Assembly: GCA_009829735.1 (NCBI GenBank)
Contig: CM020618.1
Location: forward strand, 23,607,346 to 23,671,345
Direction of reading: 5' to 3'
Source of the DNA: Pyropia yezoensis
Taxonomy: Eukaryota > Rhodophyta > Bangiophyceae > Bangiales > Bangiaceae
Length of the DNA stretch: 64,000 nucleotides
Positions 55,556-64,000 of this stretch are shown here, piece after piece (the first letter of the stretch is position 1; each line of letters starts with the position of its first letter). Both the position numbers and the translations under genes were made by a program. The notes beneath the pieces are model-generated. The model saw only the letters and a list, made by a program, of their open reading frames with translations. It was not told where the DNA came from and did no database searches.

Positions 55556-58477
55556 ATGGGTTCATTGTCCTCCCCCCCGTCCCCCCCTCCCCCCCCACCC
55601 CCCCCCCCTACGCGGGTGCCCGCCTTTCTTGGCGCCTTTCTACCCCCGGCACTTCCCGTGGCGCGCAGCGCCTGGGCCCGCCCGGGAACATGTGGGCGTG
55701 GCGGCGGCTGCTCGGCCGCCGTGACGGCGGTGACGGCGGTCGGCGCGCCTCCACGGCCAACGCCGCGGCGGCCAGTGGCCATGGCGACGGCCGCCGCCGC
55801 CGCCGCGGCGGCAGCAGCGGACGATGGCGATATCCGTGCTGGCAGCGGCGGCGGCGGTGGTGGTGGTGGTGGCGGCGGCGGTGGCGGTGGCGGCACAGCC
55901 GCGGACGGACGGGTAGATGTGCGGCGCGCTTCCCGCGCACGCGCCCGTCGTGCCCGTGCGGCGGCGCGCGAAGCGGCCGCGGGGGGGAGCGGCGCCTCGT
56001 CCAAAGGTGCCTTCGCGGGCTCCCCGCCACGGCGTGGCCGTGCGGCGCCTCCCTCCCCGGTCACCCCCCCACCGTCTGCACGCAGCGGCAGCGGCGGCGG
56101 CGGCACCCGCGGACGGCGGTCGGCGGCGACGGCGCGGCCCGCGGCCCCCCCCCCGTCGGCGGTTGCCGACGCGCGCGCGGGCGTGTCGGGCCAGCGCCAC
56201 CGGCGGTCGTCGGCGGCGGCGGTGGCGGCGGATCTGGCGCGGTCCCGCCAGTACGAGTCTGCCCGCCGTGTCTACCGCCGCGCCGTGGCCGACACCCCCG
56301 CCGACGGGCGGTTGTGGCTGGGCTGGGCGCGGATGGAGGCGCGGGCGCCCGCCGCGGCGGGCGGCGGCCGCCCCGCGGCGCGGTCCGTCTACACGGCCGC
56401 CCTGGACGTGCTCCCCGACAACCCGTACCTGCTGCACGCGGCGGGCGTATTTGAGTCGTCGGCGGGGCGGTACCCGCGGGCGCGGGAGCTGCTCGCGCGC
56501 GCCGCGGTCGCGGCGCCCACCGACGGGCTCGTCTACCAGGCGGCGGCGCTGGTGGAGGAGCGCGCCGGTGCAACCGCCCGCGCGCGGGAGCTTTTTGCAC
56601 GCGGTGCGTCGTGTGACCCGGGCAACGCCCACCTCCTCTCTGCGTGGGGGGCGATGGAGGCCCGCGGCGGCCGCCCTGCCGCCGCGGCGGCGCTGTACGA
56701 GCGCGCAGTGGACGCTGACCCGGGCCACGCGCGCAGCTGGCAGGGCTGGGCGGTCGCCGCCGCCCGGGCGGGGGATGCCGACAAGGCGGCCACCCTCTTT
56801 GCGCGGGCGGTGGAGCTGGCGCCCGAGTCGGCACCCACCTTTCAGGCGTGGGGCCTCGCCGAGGCGGACCGGGGGGACGTAGACCGCGCGCGGGAGCTGT
56901 TCGGGGCGGCGCTTGCGTCGGGCGGTGGGGTGGCCACCTACCACGCCTGGGGGCGGCTGGAGGAGGGGCTCGGCAACTACTCACGTGCGCGGGAGCTGTA
57001 CGATGCGGGCGTGCGGGACGACCCGGCGGGGGTGGCGTGTTTGTCCGCGTGGGCGATTATGGAGGCCAAGCTCGGGCACATTAGTAAGGACGCCGAGTGG
57101 ATGGTGCCCCGCCCAGACGAGGGGAATGTGGTGCGCAAGCGGCGGAACGAGCGCCTGCGGGCGGAACGGGAGGGCCTCAAGATCTTGGAGGGCGCCGCTG
57201 GCGGCGCCACGGATGCCGCTGCCGCTGTCCGCGACGGGGGGCGCAAGCGGGTTGCGACGGGAGCCAAGGGGCGCCGAGCCGGCAAGACCGGCGACGCACC
57301 TTCGGACGCGTCGTCGACGCCGAAACATCATGCGGATCATACGCGCCAGCGACTGACGATTGGCGTTGGCGGCGGGCCCTCGGCCGACGGTGCGCACAGT
57401 TCCCACGATGCCCACCACGGCCACGATGCGCGTGCCCACCACCACCATCACCAGCACCACGACCAGCACTCGGGCGCCGCCTGCTTGAATGCATATCGAC
57501 TTGTGCTGCCTGCGACCGACGCGGCGGCTGCAGTGGCCGCGGACGGTAGCGGCGCCCAACCGTCGCACGCGGCGTCGACGGTGTCGGATGCGCGCCACAT
57601 TGCAGAGGAGAAGGTGCCAGTGGCAGACGACGCCCACACCCACTTCCCGTCGACCACAGACGAATCAGTGGAGGCGTACGTGCTGTCCCGTCCTGCCTCT
57701 ACCGCACGGCCAGCCACGGCTGCCGTGACGGCAGCAGGGGCTGAGGTTGCGGCAGCTGCGGCACCCCCTCCCGCTGGGTCTACCGACGACCGCGCCAAGC
57801 AGCTGTCGACCATCTCCACCAACCTGCGGATGCTCAAGACGCTGGTGGGCCAACGCACGGATGAGGACACCCGCACCCTCCTCACCTGGCTCGACGCCCG
57901 CGCGCAGGCAGACGCGTCCCTGTTCACCCGCCTCGCCGCGCGCGGGGAGGCGGACTCGCAAAAGCTCATGCAGTGGGCGGCCCGCCGGTCGGCCAATGAC
58001 GTGCAGGCCTTCTCCGACTGGGTCGCCCGCCGCTACGAGGAGGACCGCCGCATTGGCGTGTACGTGTTTGGCCTCGACATCCCGCGGTCAGCACGGACGC
58101 CCGCCGCGGATGAGGCGGCGGCCGCCGCGGCCGCCGCCGCGGCGGTGACGGTGGTGGAGAAGCCCGTCGAGTGGCTGACGCTGACGGAGCCCCCGCCGGG
58201 CATGTCGCTCGCCGAGTTTGACCAGCGCCTCTACACGTCGGCCGAGGAGGCGGCCACCCGCGAGGCGGTGTGGGTGATGGTGTGGCTGGGGCGGCTGGCA
58301 GAGAGCCTGGCCAACCGGGCGGCGCTGACGACCGCGCTGGCGGGCATGTCTGTCCTCGTTGTCGCCGCGTCGCTCCACCTCATGGCCGTCACGGGGGTGC
58401 CCGAGCGGCCGGTGGGGGGTGCCGTCAAGCCCGCCGAGGGCGTTGACGCGCGGCTCATCCAGCAGCGCTTTGACTGA
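55556..58477 (+). CDS. Mbb1/HCF107-like HAT-repeat plastid RNA factor with C-terminal membrane segment
   Basis: From the ATG at 55556 (context GCCGCCATGG) the protein has 973 residues. The frame is open back to 54623, but that part overlaps a repeat and is rejected. The N-terminus is transit-like (RVPAFLGAFLPPALPVARSA). Residues about 226-513 form eight or nine HAT/TPR-type repeats (units such as ARSVYTAALDVLPDNPYLLH, ARELFARGASCDPGNAHLLS, AWGAMEARGG), ending HISKDAEWMVPRPDEGNVVR. This closely recalls Mbb1 of Chlamydomonas and HCF107 of plants, which bind and stabilise plastid psbB/psbH RNAs. Unusual additions follow: a His/Asp-rich linker, a helical repeat region near residue 760-830 (LLTWLDARAQADASLFTRLA, LMQWAARRSANDVQAFSDWV) and a hydrophobic segment (LTTALAGMSVLVVAASLHLM, about 925-945). 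Membrane attachment is inferred. No intron needed. Confidence 0.85.
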   Translation: MGSLSSPPSPPPPPPPPPTRVPAFLGAFLPPALPVARSAWARPGTCGRGGGCSAAVTAVTAVGAPPRPTPRRPVAMATAAAAAAAAAADDGDIRAGSGGGGGGGGGGGGGGGGTAADGRVDVRRASRARARRARAAAREAAAGGSGASSKGAFAGSPPRRGRAAPPSPVTPPPSARSGSGGGGTRGRRSAATARPAAPPPSAVADARAGVSGQRHRRSSAAAVAADLARSRQYESARRVYRRAVADTPADGRLWLGWARMEARAPAAAGGGRPAARSVYTAALDVLPDNPYLLHAAGVFESSAGRYPRARELLARAAVAAPTDGLVYQAAALVEERAGATARARELFARGASCDPGNAHLLSAWGAMEARGGRPAAAAALYERAVDADPGHARSWQGWAVAAARAGDADKAATLFARAVELAPESAPTFQAWGLAEADRGDVDRARELFGAALASGGGVATYHAWGRLEEGLGNYSRARELYDAGVRDDPAGVACLSAWAIMEAKLGHISKDAEWMVPRPDEGNVVRKRRNERLRAEREGLKILEGAAGGATDAAAAVRDGGRKRVATGAKGRRAGKTGDAPSDASSTPKHHADHTRQRLTIGVGGGPSADGAHSSHDAHHGHDARAHHHHHQHHDQHSGAACLNAYRLVLPATDAAAAVAADGSGAQPSHAASTVSDARHIAEEKVPVADDAHTHFPSTTDESVEAYVLSRPASTARPATAAVTAAGAEVAAAAAPPPAGSTDDRAKQLSTISTNLRMLKTLVGQRTDEDTRTLLTWLDARAQADASLFTRLAARGEADSQKLMQWAARRSANDVQAFSDWVARRYEEDRRIGVYVFGLDIPRSARTPAADEAAAAAAAAAAVTVVEKPVEWLTLTEPPPGMSLAEFDQRLYTSAEEAATREAVWVMVWLGRLAESLANRAALTTALAGMSVLVVAASLHLMAVTGVPERPVGGAVKPAEGVDARLIQQRFD

Positions 58478-59898
58478 TGGGGTGGGCGGGGGGCTGGCAG
58501 GGCTGTGCGCACGACCAGGGGCGTGGCACCCCCCCTCCTTTCCCTGGGTAGTTGCGCACCTGTGATGGGGACTGGTGTCGTGATGGGTTTTTGTCTTGGC
58601 CGTTGGTGTTTTTTTTTTGCTTCTCCTGTTCACGCACATGTGACAGTAGAAGCTGCTATCTAGGGTGGGAGGTGATCTTTGTGAAGCGGGGCGGGGGGGG
58701 TTGAGGTCGCATCCAGGCTTGTAGGCCTGCACATATATATACGGCATCCCCGTGCTTTTCACAACCGTCGTCTGCCGCCGCCGCCTCCTTCCCACGCCCT
58801 CCCCAATGGTCGTCGCGGCGTCCCCCGCTTCCCACTCTCGACGATCCTCACCCCATCACCACGGGCATCCCTCCTCTCCTCCTGATGTACTGTACGCACC
58901 ATACACGACACGAGCCGTCTTGTTACCTTGATCTTCCTCCTACCCCCTGTGCTCTCTTCCCCTGTGGGTTCCCCCACCCTATACTTTAGACGAGGAGATC
59001 GAGGACGTCAGACTTGATTTTGAAGGTTGGAAACGGGGGAGGTGGGAGGGAGGTAGGGATGGCAGCGGCTGCCGGCGTGTGGCAAGAGGGCGGGGGGGAG
59101 GGCTCAGATGGGACTGGAATTGTGTCCGTCCGCCACGTGGATGGTGCCGGCACCATGACCATAGCGACGTACGGTTGTGGAGGAGATGGAAGGCGGGGGA
59201 AAATTCTCCTCGCTGTCCTTGGGAGGCGGTCGGTCCTTGGGAGACAGTCGACACCCCATCAGGGTGGAACGAAGGCCTTTCAACAGAGGCACTCCGCTCC
59301 CACAACCACCCTGGACCTTGGAAATCCCATGCTCTTGACTCCATCCACAACAGAATCAAGGGCAGCCCGACGGTCAGCCTCCAGAGATCGGGCAGTTGGC
59401 AGCCACGTCGCGAGCTACACCAGGAGCATCATGCTTGGCGACACAAGAGGCATGATCATCATGGCATGATGCTGCTTGCCAAAATCCTGACACTGTTTTA
59501 AGTAGGTTAAAAAACTCGGCGTGAGCCGACGGGGAGGAGTATCCTACCGGCGGCAGCTTGCTCTCCACGCCTGCCAGGTGGCAGCGAGAGAGAGAGACAT
59601 CCGCACAGGGGCCATCCCCCGGCCGCTCATTTGTGTGGGCGTGGTGGGCGGCTATCTCCCCCGCCCGCGTTGTCCCCGACTACAGCTGCAGCCCTGCTCG
59701 CATGCCCTGCCGGCCGCCCCGAGTAGGTCAGCTGGCCGACAGCTCTATAAGAAAAGCCCTGGCCGGCCGCCCGGAGGAGTTGTGCCCCCACTGCGACCGC
59801 TGTTGTCCCCCTCCCCCCGCCCCATCGTGAGGTCTGTTGACTGATCCGGCTTCCCCGTCACACTCATCCTTCCTCCCGGGGCCCCTCTCCCCGGAACC
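58478..59898. other. Intergenic region upstream of the NmrA-like gene
   Basis: Less GC-rich than most of the window. It holds a poly-T tract at about 58610, an ATATATAT stretch at 58732-58740, GTACTGTAC at 58887-58895 and a hairpin-like CGGCGTGAGCCG near 59518. Frames at 58980-59500 on both strands show no domain. Confidence 0.5.
59744..59751 (+). promoter_or_regulatory. TATA-like box upstream of NmrA-like gene
   Basis: TCTATAAG stands out in an otherwise GC-rich stretch, 148 bases before the ATG at 59899. Inferred core promoter. Confidence 0.35.
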
Positions 59899-60061
59899 AT
59901 GCGCGTGGCAGTGCTGGGCGCCTCTGGCCCCGTCGGCGCCGCGACGGTGCGCGCGCTGCTCGCCCACCCAACCGCCTCCGCGGTGGTGGCCATCACGCGC
60001 CACCCCCCGCCGGCGGACGCGGCGGTCGTCGATGCCCCCCCCGCCACCGCCACCGCCACCG

Positions 60062-60105
<44 letters not shown>

Positions 60106-61014
60106 GCCCCGTGGCCGGTGCGCCACCCGCGGCTGGCGGTCGTTGCCGGCTCGGTGGCGGACGCGGCGGGGGTGGGGCGCGCCCTCGCCGCCGCCTCCCC
60201 CCCCGTGGACGCCCTTTTTGTCGTGCCCCCCCCGTCCCCGTCCATTGGGCAGTGGGTTGCCGACGTGGCCGCCGCCGCGGCGGCGGTGGGCGTTGCCCGC
60301 GTGGCAGTGCTGTCGGTGCTGCGGCGCGTCGGCAGCGACGCGCCCTATGGCGAGTGGTTCCGCACCATGGAGGACCGCCTCGCCGCTGCCGCCGCCGCCG
60401 CTGATGGGGACGGGCCAGCCGCGCCCGGCGATGGGGGCGCCCAGCTGCCGTGTGTGTTGCGGGCGGCCATGTTTTACGAAAATTTGCTGGCGCTCCGCGA
60501 CCAGCTGCGGTCGACGGGGGTGCTCGTCGGGGTGGCCCCACCTGACGCCGTCACGCCGAGTGTTGCGGTGGCGGACATTGCCGCCGCCGCTGCCGCAGTC
60601 CTCACCGCACGGCCTGCAGAGGAAGGTGGCGGCGGCTGGGCCCACGCGGGCAAGACGTATGAGCTCATAAGCGACGCGCCCTCCCACGACGCCACCGCGG
60701 CCGCCCTGTCCGCGGTCGTGCCCCGGCCGGCGGTCGAGGAGGCCGACGCAGCCACGCGCGACGCCGCCCCCGCCCCGTCTGGCGTTCTGTACAAGCAGGT
60801 GCCCGCGGCAGAGGCGGTGGCGGCGGCGATGGCGGCGGGCGTTCCGGAATGGACGGCGTCGTCGCTGGTCGAGCTGGCCGCCGCCACCGCCTCGGGCGCC
60901 GTCAAGATGCGGACGACCAGCGGGGACCTGCGGGCGCTCCTCGGGGGGGAGCGGGGGGGGATGGACGTGGCCACCTGGGCGCGCTCCACCGCCGATGCCT
61001 GGGCAGCGTCCTGA
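59899..61014 (+). CDS. NmrA-like NAD(P)-binding reductase/regulator
   Basis: The protein has 371 residues from an ATG in good context (GGAACCATGC). The Rossmann start MRVAVLGASGPVGAATVRAL has the NmrA/atypical-SDR glycine motif GxxGxxG. Then come VDALFVVPPPSPSIGQWVAD, VARVAVLSVLRRVGSD and the family-typical LRAAMFYENLLALRDQLRST (seen as 'lRp..F.eN' in NmrA-like proteins), followed by VAVADIAAAAAAVL and KTYELISD, which match the 'v...Dia..a...l' and 'g..y.lt' positions. The Tyr-x3-Lys catalytic pair of classical SDRs is absent, as usual for NmrA-like members, which act as redox sensors or quinone/aldehyde reductases. An Ala/Thr run at about 60050-60105 comes from GCC repeats. No transit peptide; likely cytosolic. 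The gene is intact and ends in TGA. Confidence 0.8.
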
Positions 61015-62492
61015 CGCGCACGACACGCGCCGGTGCGGGCCCGTATCCCGGGATACGGGTGGGCAAGTGGCTGACGTCGACAGCCGTGGTCAGGGGAGGG
61101 GGGGTCCGTGGGAAGGGGGGGTGCACGAGGTGCAGGGGGAGGCCGCGGAACTTACCTTTTGATACTGGGGGAAAAACAGCGCTTTTGAAACTGACAACGT
61201 CAAACGACGATGCAGGCACACGGGCGGTGTCGCATGGCGCGGTGCGGAAGCGCTTAGCGGCCGCTGTACGGCGTAAATGTACCTGCGTCGTCGATCCCAA
61301 CGAAGCGGCACTCTCGTCCGAATGCCGCCAGAAGGACTGAAGCGGGCACACCCGGCAGAGGTGCAAGCACGTATGAGCCTCAGTGAGGCCGCCTGCACCG
61401 CCGCCGTGTCGCCGTGACGGGGGTAGTGGTGGTGGTGGTGGCGGCGAAGCAAAAGCTCCCAGCCACTACCGCTGCCACCTCAGCCACCATCGCCGCCCAC
61501 ACCTCTACCCCCTCCGCGCTCCGAGCGCCCCCCGCCCACGCACACCCCCCAGTGTTGGCACCCGCGACCTCGGCGGCAGTCGCCGCTGTGGTCACTCTCG
61601 TAGCCGTGCCGCTGGTTCACCGTCCCGGCGGGTATGCCGCCCATTACGTGCGGCGCACATTTATGGCTGCTCCTGTCGTTTCCGTGTGTGCCACGCTGGC
61701 TGTCGTGTCCACCCACGCTGGCCGTCGCGTGAACCACAGTGGCCATCGCCTTGGCGCTTTCGTCTTTTGCAGTCGCGGTGGGGTGGCTGCGCGTTGCCGT
61801 CCGCGTGGCCATAGCCTTGGTCGCCCAGTCCGCCATCGTCAGCCGCGTGGCTGGGGCGCCGCCGCGTTGCGGCGTTACGCACCATTGTAACCGCAGCCTG
61901 ACGGTCGCTTGGCCTGCCGTCTGTATTTCATGCCGCGCGTCGCTGCCATCTTCTGGTTCCCCACACTGCTGGCTATGTATTGGGCAGCCGTGGCTGTCCC
62001 CCACCTCGATTGGCAAACCCCTCCTGCTTTGAGGGGCCAGGCGGCCAGAGTGTGGCGCCTACTCTCCCCCCGCCCCCCCCCCCCTGTACGTGACACCTGC
62101 CGTCTGGATTGCCGCCACGTGGGCAGAGCCCACGGGGCTTCCGTCCCAGACGGCGTTGGCGGAGACAGCGGGCGTTGCCGCATCGTCCCGCTGCGAGCTC
62201 GCCGCACCTTGCGGAACTCAACGCGTCGCAGGCGTGGTCGCCCTCCGCCCTGGCCAGGGGCTTCTGGCGGCTCCCGTCTTGCCTTTCATCGAACTGTATC
62301 GATCGCTCAGAAAGGCCCGTTCGCGGCTGCGCCTTGGAAGCTCGCGTTTTGCGTGCGGGTCGAGGCACGGCGCCGAAATCAATGACAATGGCCCCAATCT
62401 GCCCGCTTCCCATTCATCTACCTGCCTCTGCCCATCCCCGCCCCCTTCCTGCCCCGCACCCCCCTTCCTCGCCCCCTCCGCGCGCGCCCCCA
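61015..62492 (+). other. Region with possible membrane-protein exons, unresolved
   Basis: No clean gene, but several plus-strand stretches look protein-like: ALVAQSAIVSRVAGAPP (about 61825), AIFWFPTLLAMYWAAVAVPH (about 61949, membrane-like), and after a C run at about 62078, TPAVWIAATWAEPTGLPSQT and APVLPFIELYRSLRKARSRL (62090-62320). The frames differ across the C run. A palindrome GTATCCCGGGATAC lies at 61042-61055. I recognise no family, and splice sites are unclear. Confidence 0.35.
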
Positions 62493-62645
62493 GCGCAGTG
62501 GGTCTAAGACCGAGTACCTACATTTCCGTGCAAGATGGCCTTTACGGCCTCTGTGGGGGGGTCGGCTTCTGTAAGCAGGCCCTCACGACCCCCTGAGGGC
62601 CGTCTTGCACGGAAATGTAGGTACTCCGTTTTAGACCCACTGCGC
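62493..62645. repeat. Near-perfect 48-bp inverted repeat (foldback element or hairpin)
   Basis: The arms 62493-62540 and 62598-62645 match at 45 of 48 bases when one is reversed, starting GCGCAGTGGGTCTAA and running through AGTACCTACATTTCCGTGCA. They enclose a 57-base loop. The arms are less GC-rich than the flanks. A MITE or foldback transposon is likely; a small-RNA precursor is the alternative. No flanking duplication is obvious. Confidence 0.85.
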
Positions 62646-62731
62646 AGGGCACACACCAGCCCCCCAGCCAAGCCATTCCCTCGCCACCCCCACCTCCCTC
62701 CCCCCTCCCCTGCCCCACTGCAACTGGTCGC

Positions 62732-64000
62732 ATGCGCGGTGCCACCTGCGCGCCGCCGCTGCTGCGGGCGTGCCGGCCGCGGCGGCCGCTGCGGCATCCC
62801 CGTCGGGGTGGCGGTGGCGGCGGCGGCGGCACCGGCGGCGGCACCGGCGCTGGCGGCGGCACCGCTCCCTCTCCTCCAACCGCTTCCACGTCTGCGGGGA
62901 TGGCACCCGCCACAGCGACGGCGACGGCAGAGGCGGGCGCGGCGCCCGCCGCGGCGGCGGTGGCGGGGGCCCATCCCCCCCCCCCCGCCCCCCCCCCGCC
63001 ATCCCCCCCCTAACGTGTCACCCGCCTGGGCGCGTACCCCCCCCCCCCTGCCCACCCACACCCACACCGTTGGGCCACAGCGGCCCGGCGTCGGTGGCGG
63101 CGGCGGCGGCGGCAGCGCGCCGCCCCCCCCCCCCCCACCGCACCCCGTCACGCTGACGGCGCCCACTGAGGCGGGCGCCTACCCGCTCGCGCTGCTCCTC
63201 CCAGGCTTTTCCATTCGCCCCGGCTCGTACGGGGGGATGGCCGCCGCGCTCGCCCGCCGGGGGCTGGTCGTCGCCGCCCCGTCGCTGTACGAGCCGGGGC
63301 TGTGGGCGGCGCTGGGGGGGGGCACCCCGACGGTGGCCGCCGAGGCCGCCCGCGCGGCGGCGGTGCTGCTGTGGGCGTTGGGGGCGGCGGGCACCCCGGC
63401 CGCAAGCGCCGGCGGGATGCCCGCGTCGACCGCCGGGGCGGGGGCGTCGCCGCCGCCGCCGCCGTTGCCGTGCGTCCTATCTGCTCACCTTCCCCCCGGC
63501 GTGACGGCGGTCTGCACCCCGCCGCCGGTGCTGGTGGGGCACTCGCGGGGGGCGGGGGCGGCGCTGCTCCTCGCGGGCGTCGCTGGGTCACCGCCGCTAC
63601 CGGCGGGCTCGCCGCCGCGCCCCGCCCTCCGCGCCGTGGTGGCGCTCGACGGGGTGGCGGGGAGCCCCCCCCAGCGGAGCAGCGGCAGCGGCGGCGGCGG
63701 CGGCGGCAGCAGCAGCGGCGGCGGCGGCAGCAGCGGTGGCGGGGCGACACGCCCCACCCCGCCACCCCCGCCCGTGCTGCACATTGCGGCGGGGCGGCCG
63801 CCGGTGGTGCCCCCCCCCGCGACGGGCCCCGCCGCGCTGGTGGCGGCGGCGGCGACGTGGGGGACCACCGCCACCGACCTCCTGACGCTCCCCGCCGTGG
63901 GCCACCTGGGCTGGGTGGACGCCCGAGGCGGCCCCGCGGGGGGGGTGGCGGACTGGGTGTGGGGAGGGGGGGCGCCCGTCACGGACCTAACCGCCGCGTT
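62732..64000 (+). CDS. Chlorophyllase-like alpha/beta hydrolase, 3' end outside window
   Basis: A plus-strand frame (phase of 63156) stays open through the right edge. It shows the hydrolase core: AYPLALLLPGFSIRPGSYGG, ALARRGLVVAAPSLYE, the nucleophile in PVLVGHSRGAGAALLLAG, the acid in VVALDGVAGS and His in LPAVGHLGWVD. GHSRG plus 'ALD.V.G' is the chlorophyllase signature; chlorophyllase removes phytol from chlorophyll, while related esterases share the fold. Two inserts rich in Gly/Ser/Pro split the core. The likely start is the ATG at 62732 (MRGATCAPPLLRACRPRRPL, transit-like), but this part is in another phase and stops at 63013; the phase change lies in C runs at 62976-63050, probably a homopolymer effect. 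Chloroplast location is inference. Confidence 0.65.

Overview
The window looks like nuclear DNA of a GC-rich photosynthetic eukaryote, most likely a bangiophyte red alga (Porphyra/Pyropia type). This is an inference. It rests on the extreme GC content with long G and C runs, the Ala/Gly/Pro-rich proteins, short GT-AG introns in a few genes, and a set of genes that fits a eukaryotic alga: a plastid DnaJ-type zinc-finger protein, a HAT-repeat plastid RNA factor, a chlorophyllase-like hydrolase, TOM22, ELL and SPC25. I saw no bacterial operons, tRNA, rRNA or CRISPR array.

Layout, left to right. 1-3599 (minus): one very long open frame for a plastid-targeted protein with four CxxCxGxG motifs and an acidic tail that runs off the left edge. 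5637-8141 (plus): membrane metallophosphoesterase. 10093-12213 (minus): Golgi-type GT92-like glycosyltransferase. 12.2-20.9 kb: low-complexity DNA with one Harbinger transposase fragment and no gene I can defend. 20980-21873 (plus): secreted Kazal-like Cys-rich protein. 22793-23220 (minus): TOM22. 23848-24945 (plus) and 25247-26122 (minus): two alpha/beta hydrolases. 27029-29644 (plus): two-exon transcription elongation factor ELL. 30403-44761 (minus): a Fanzor (eukaryotic TnpB-like nuclease) gene cut in two by a young 10.7-kb Ty3/gypsy chromovirus at 32335-42992, which contains a 500-base assembly gap. 46.2-49.5 kb (minus): a hemerythrin-like protein and an R3H-domain protein, both with frame changes. 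51256-52695 (plus): unrecognised gene. 53000-54524 (minus): three-exon SPC25 kinetochore gene. 55556-58477 (plus): Mbb1/HCF107-like HAT protein with an extra C-terminal membrane region. 59899-61014 (plus): NmrA-like reductase. 62493-62645: near-perfect foldback repeat. 62732-64000 (plus): chlorophyllase-like hydrolase running off the right edge.

The genes are mostly unrelated housekeeping and organelle genes, as expected for a nuclear window; no pathway cluster is evident. Three themes recur. First, several reading frames change phase exactly at long G or C runs (TOM22, R3H, the 51-kb gene, the last hydrolase), which points to homopolymer length errors or variants. Second, repeat families shape the region: a 173-bp repeat occurs twice, each copy just upstream of a minus-strand coding region, and a GTACTGTAC motif occurs five times between genes. 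Third, an RNA-guided-nuclease-type gene has been inactivated by a retroelement. The main discovery candidate is the Fanzor-like gene and its insertion.
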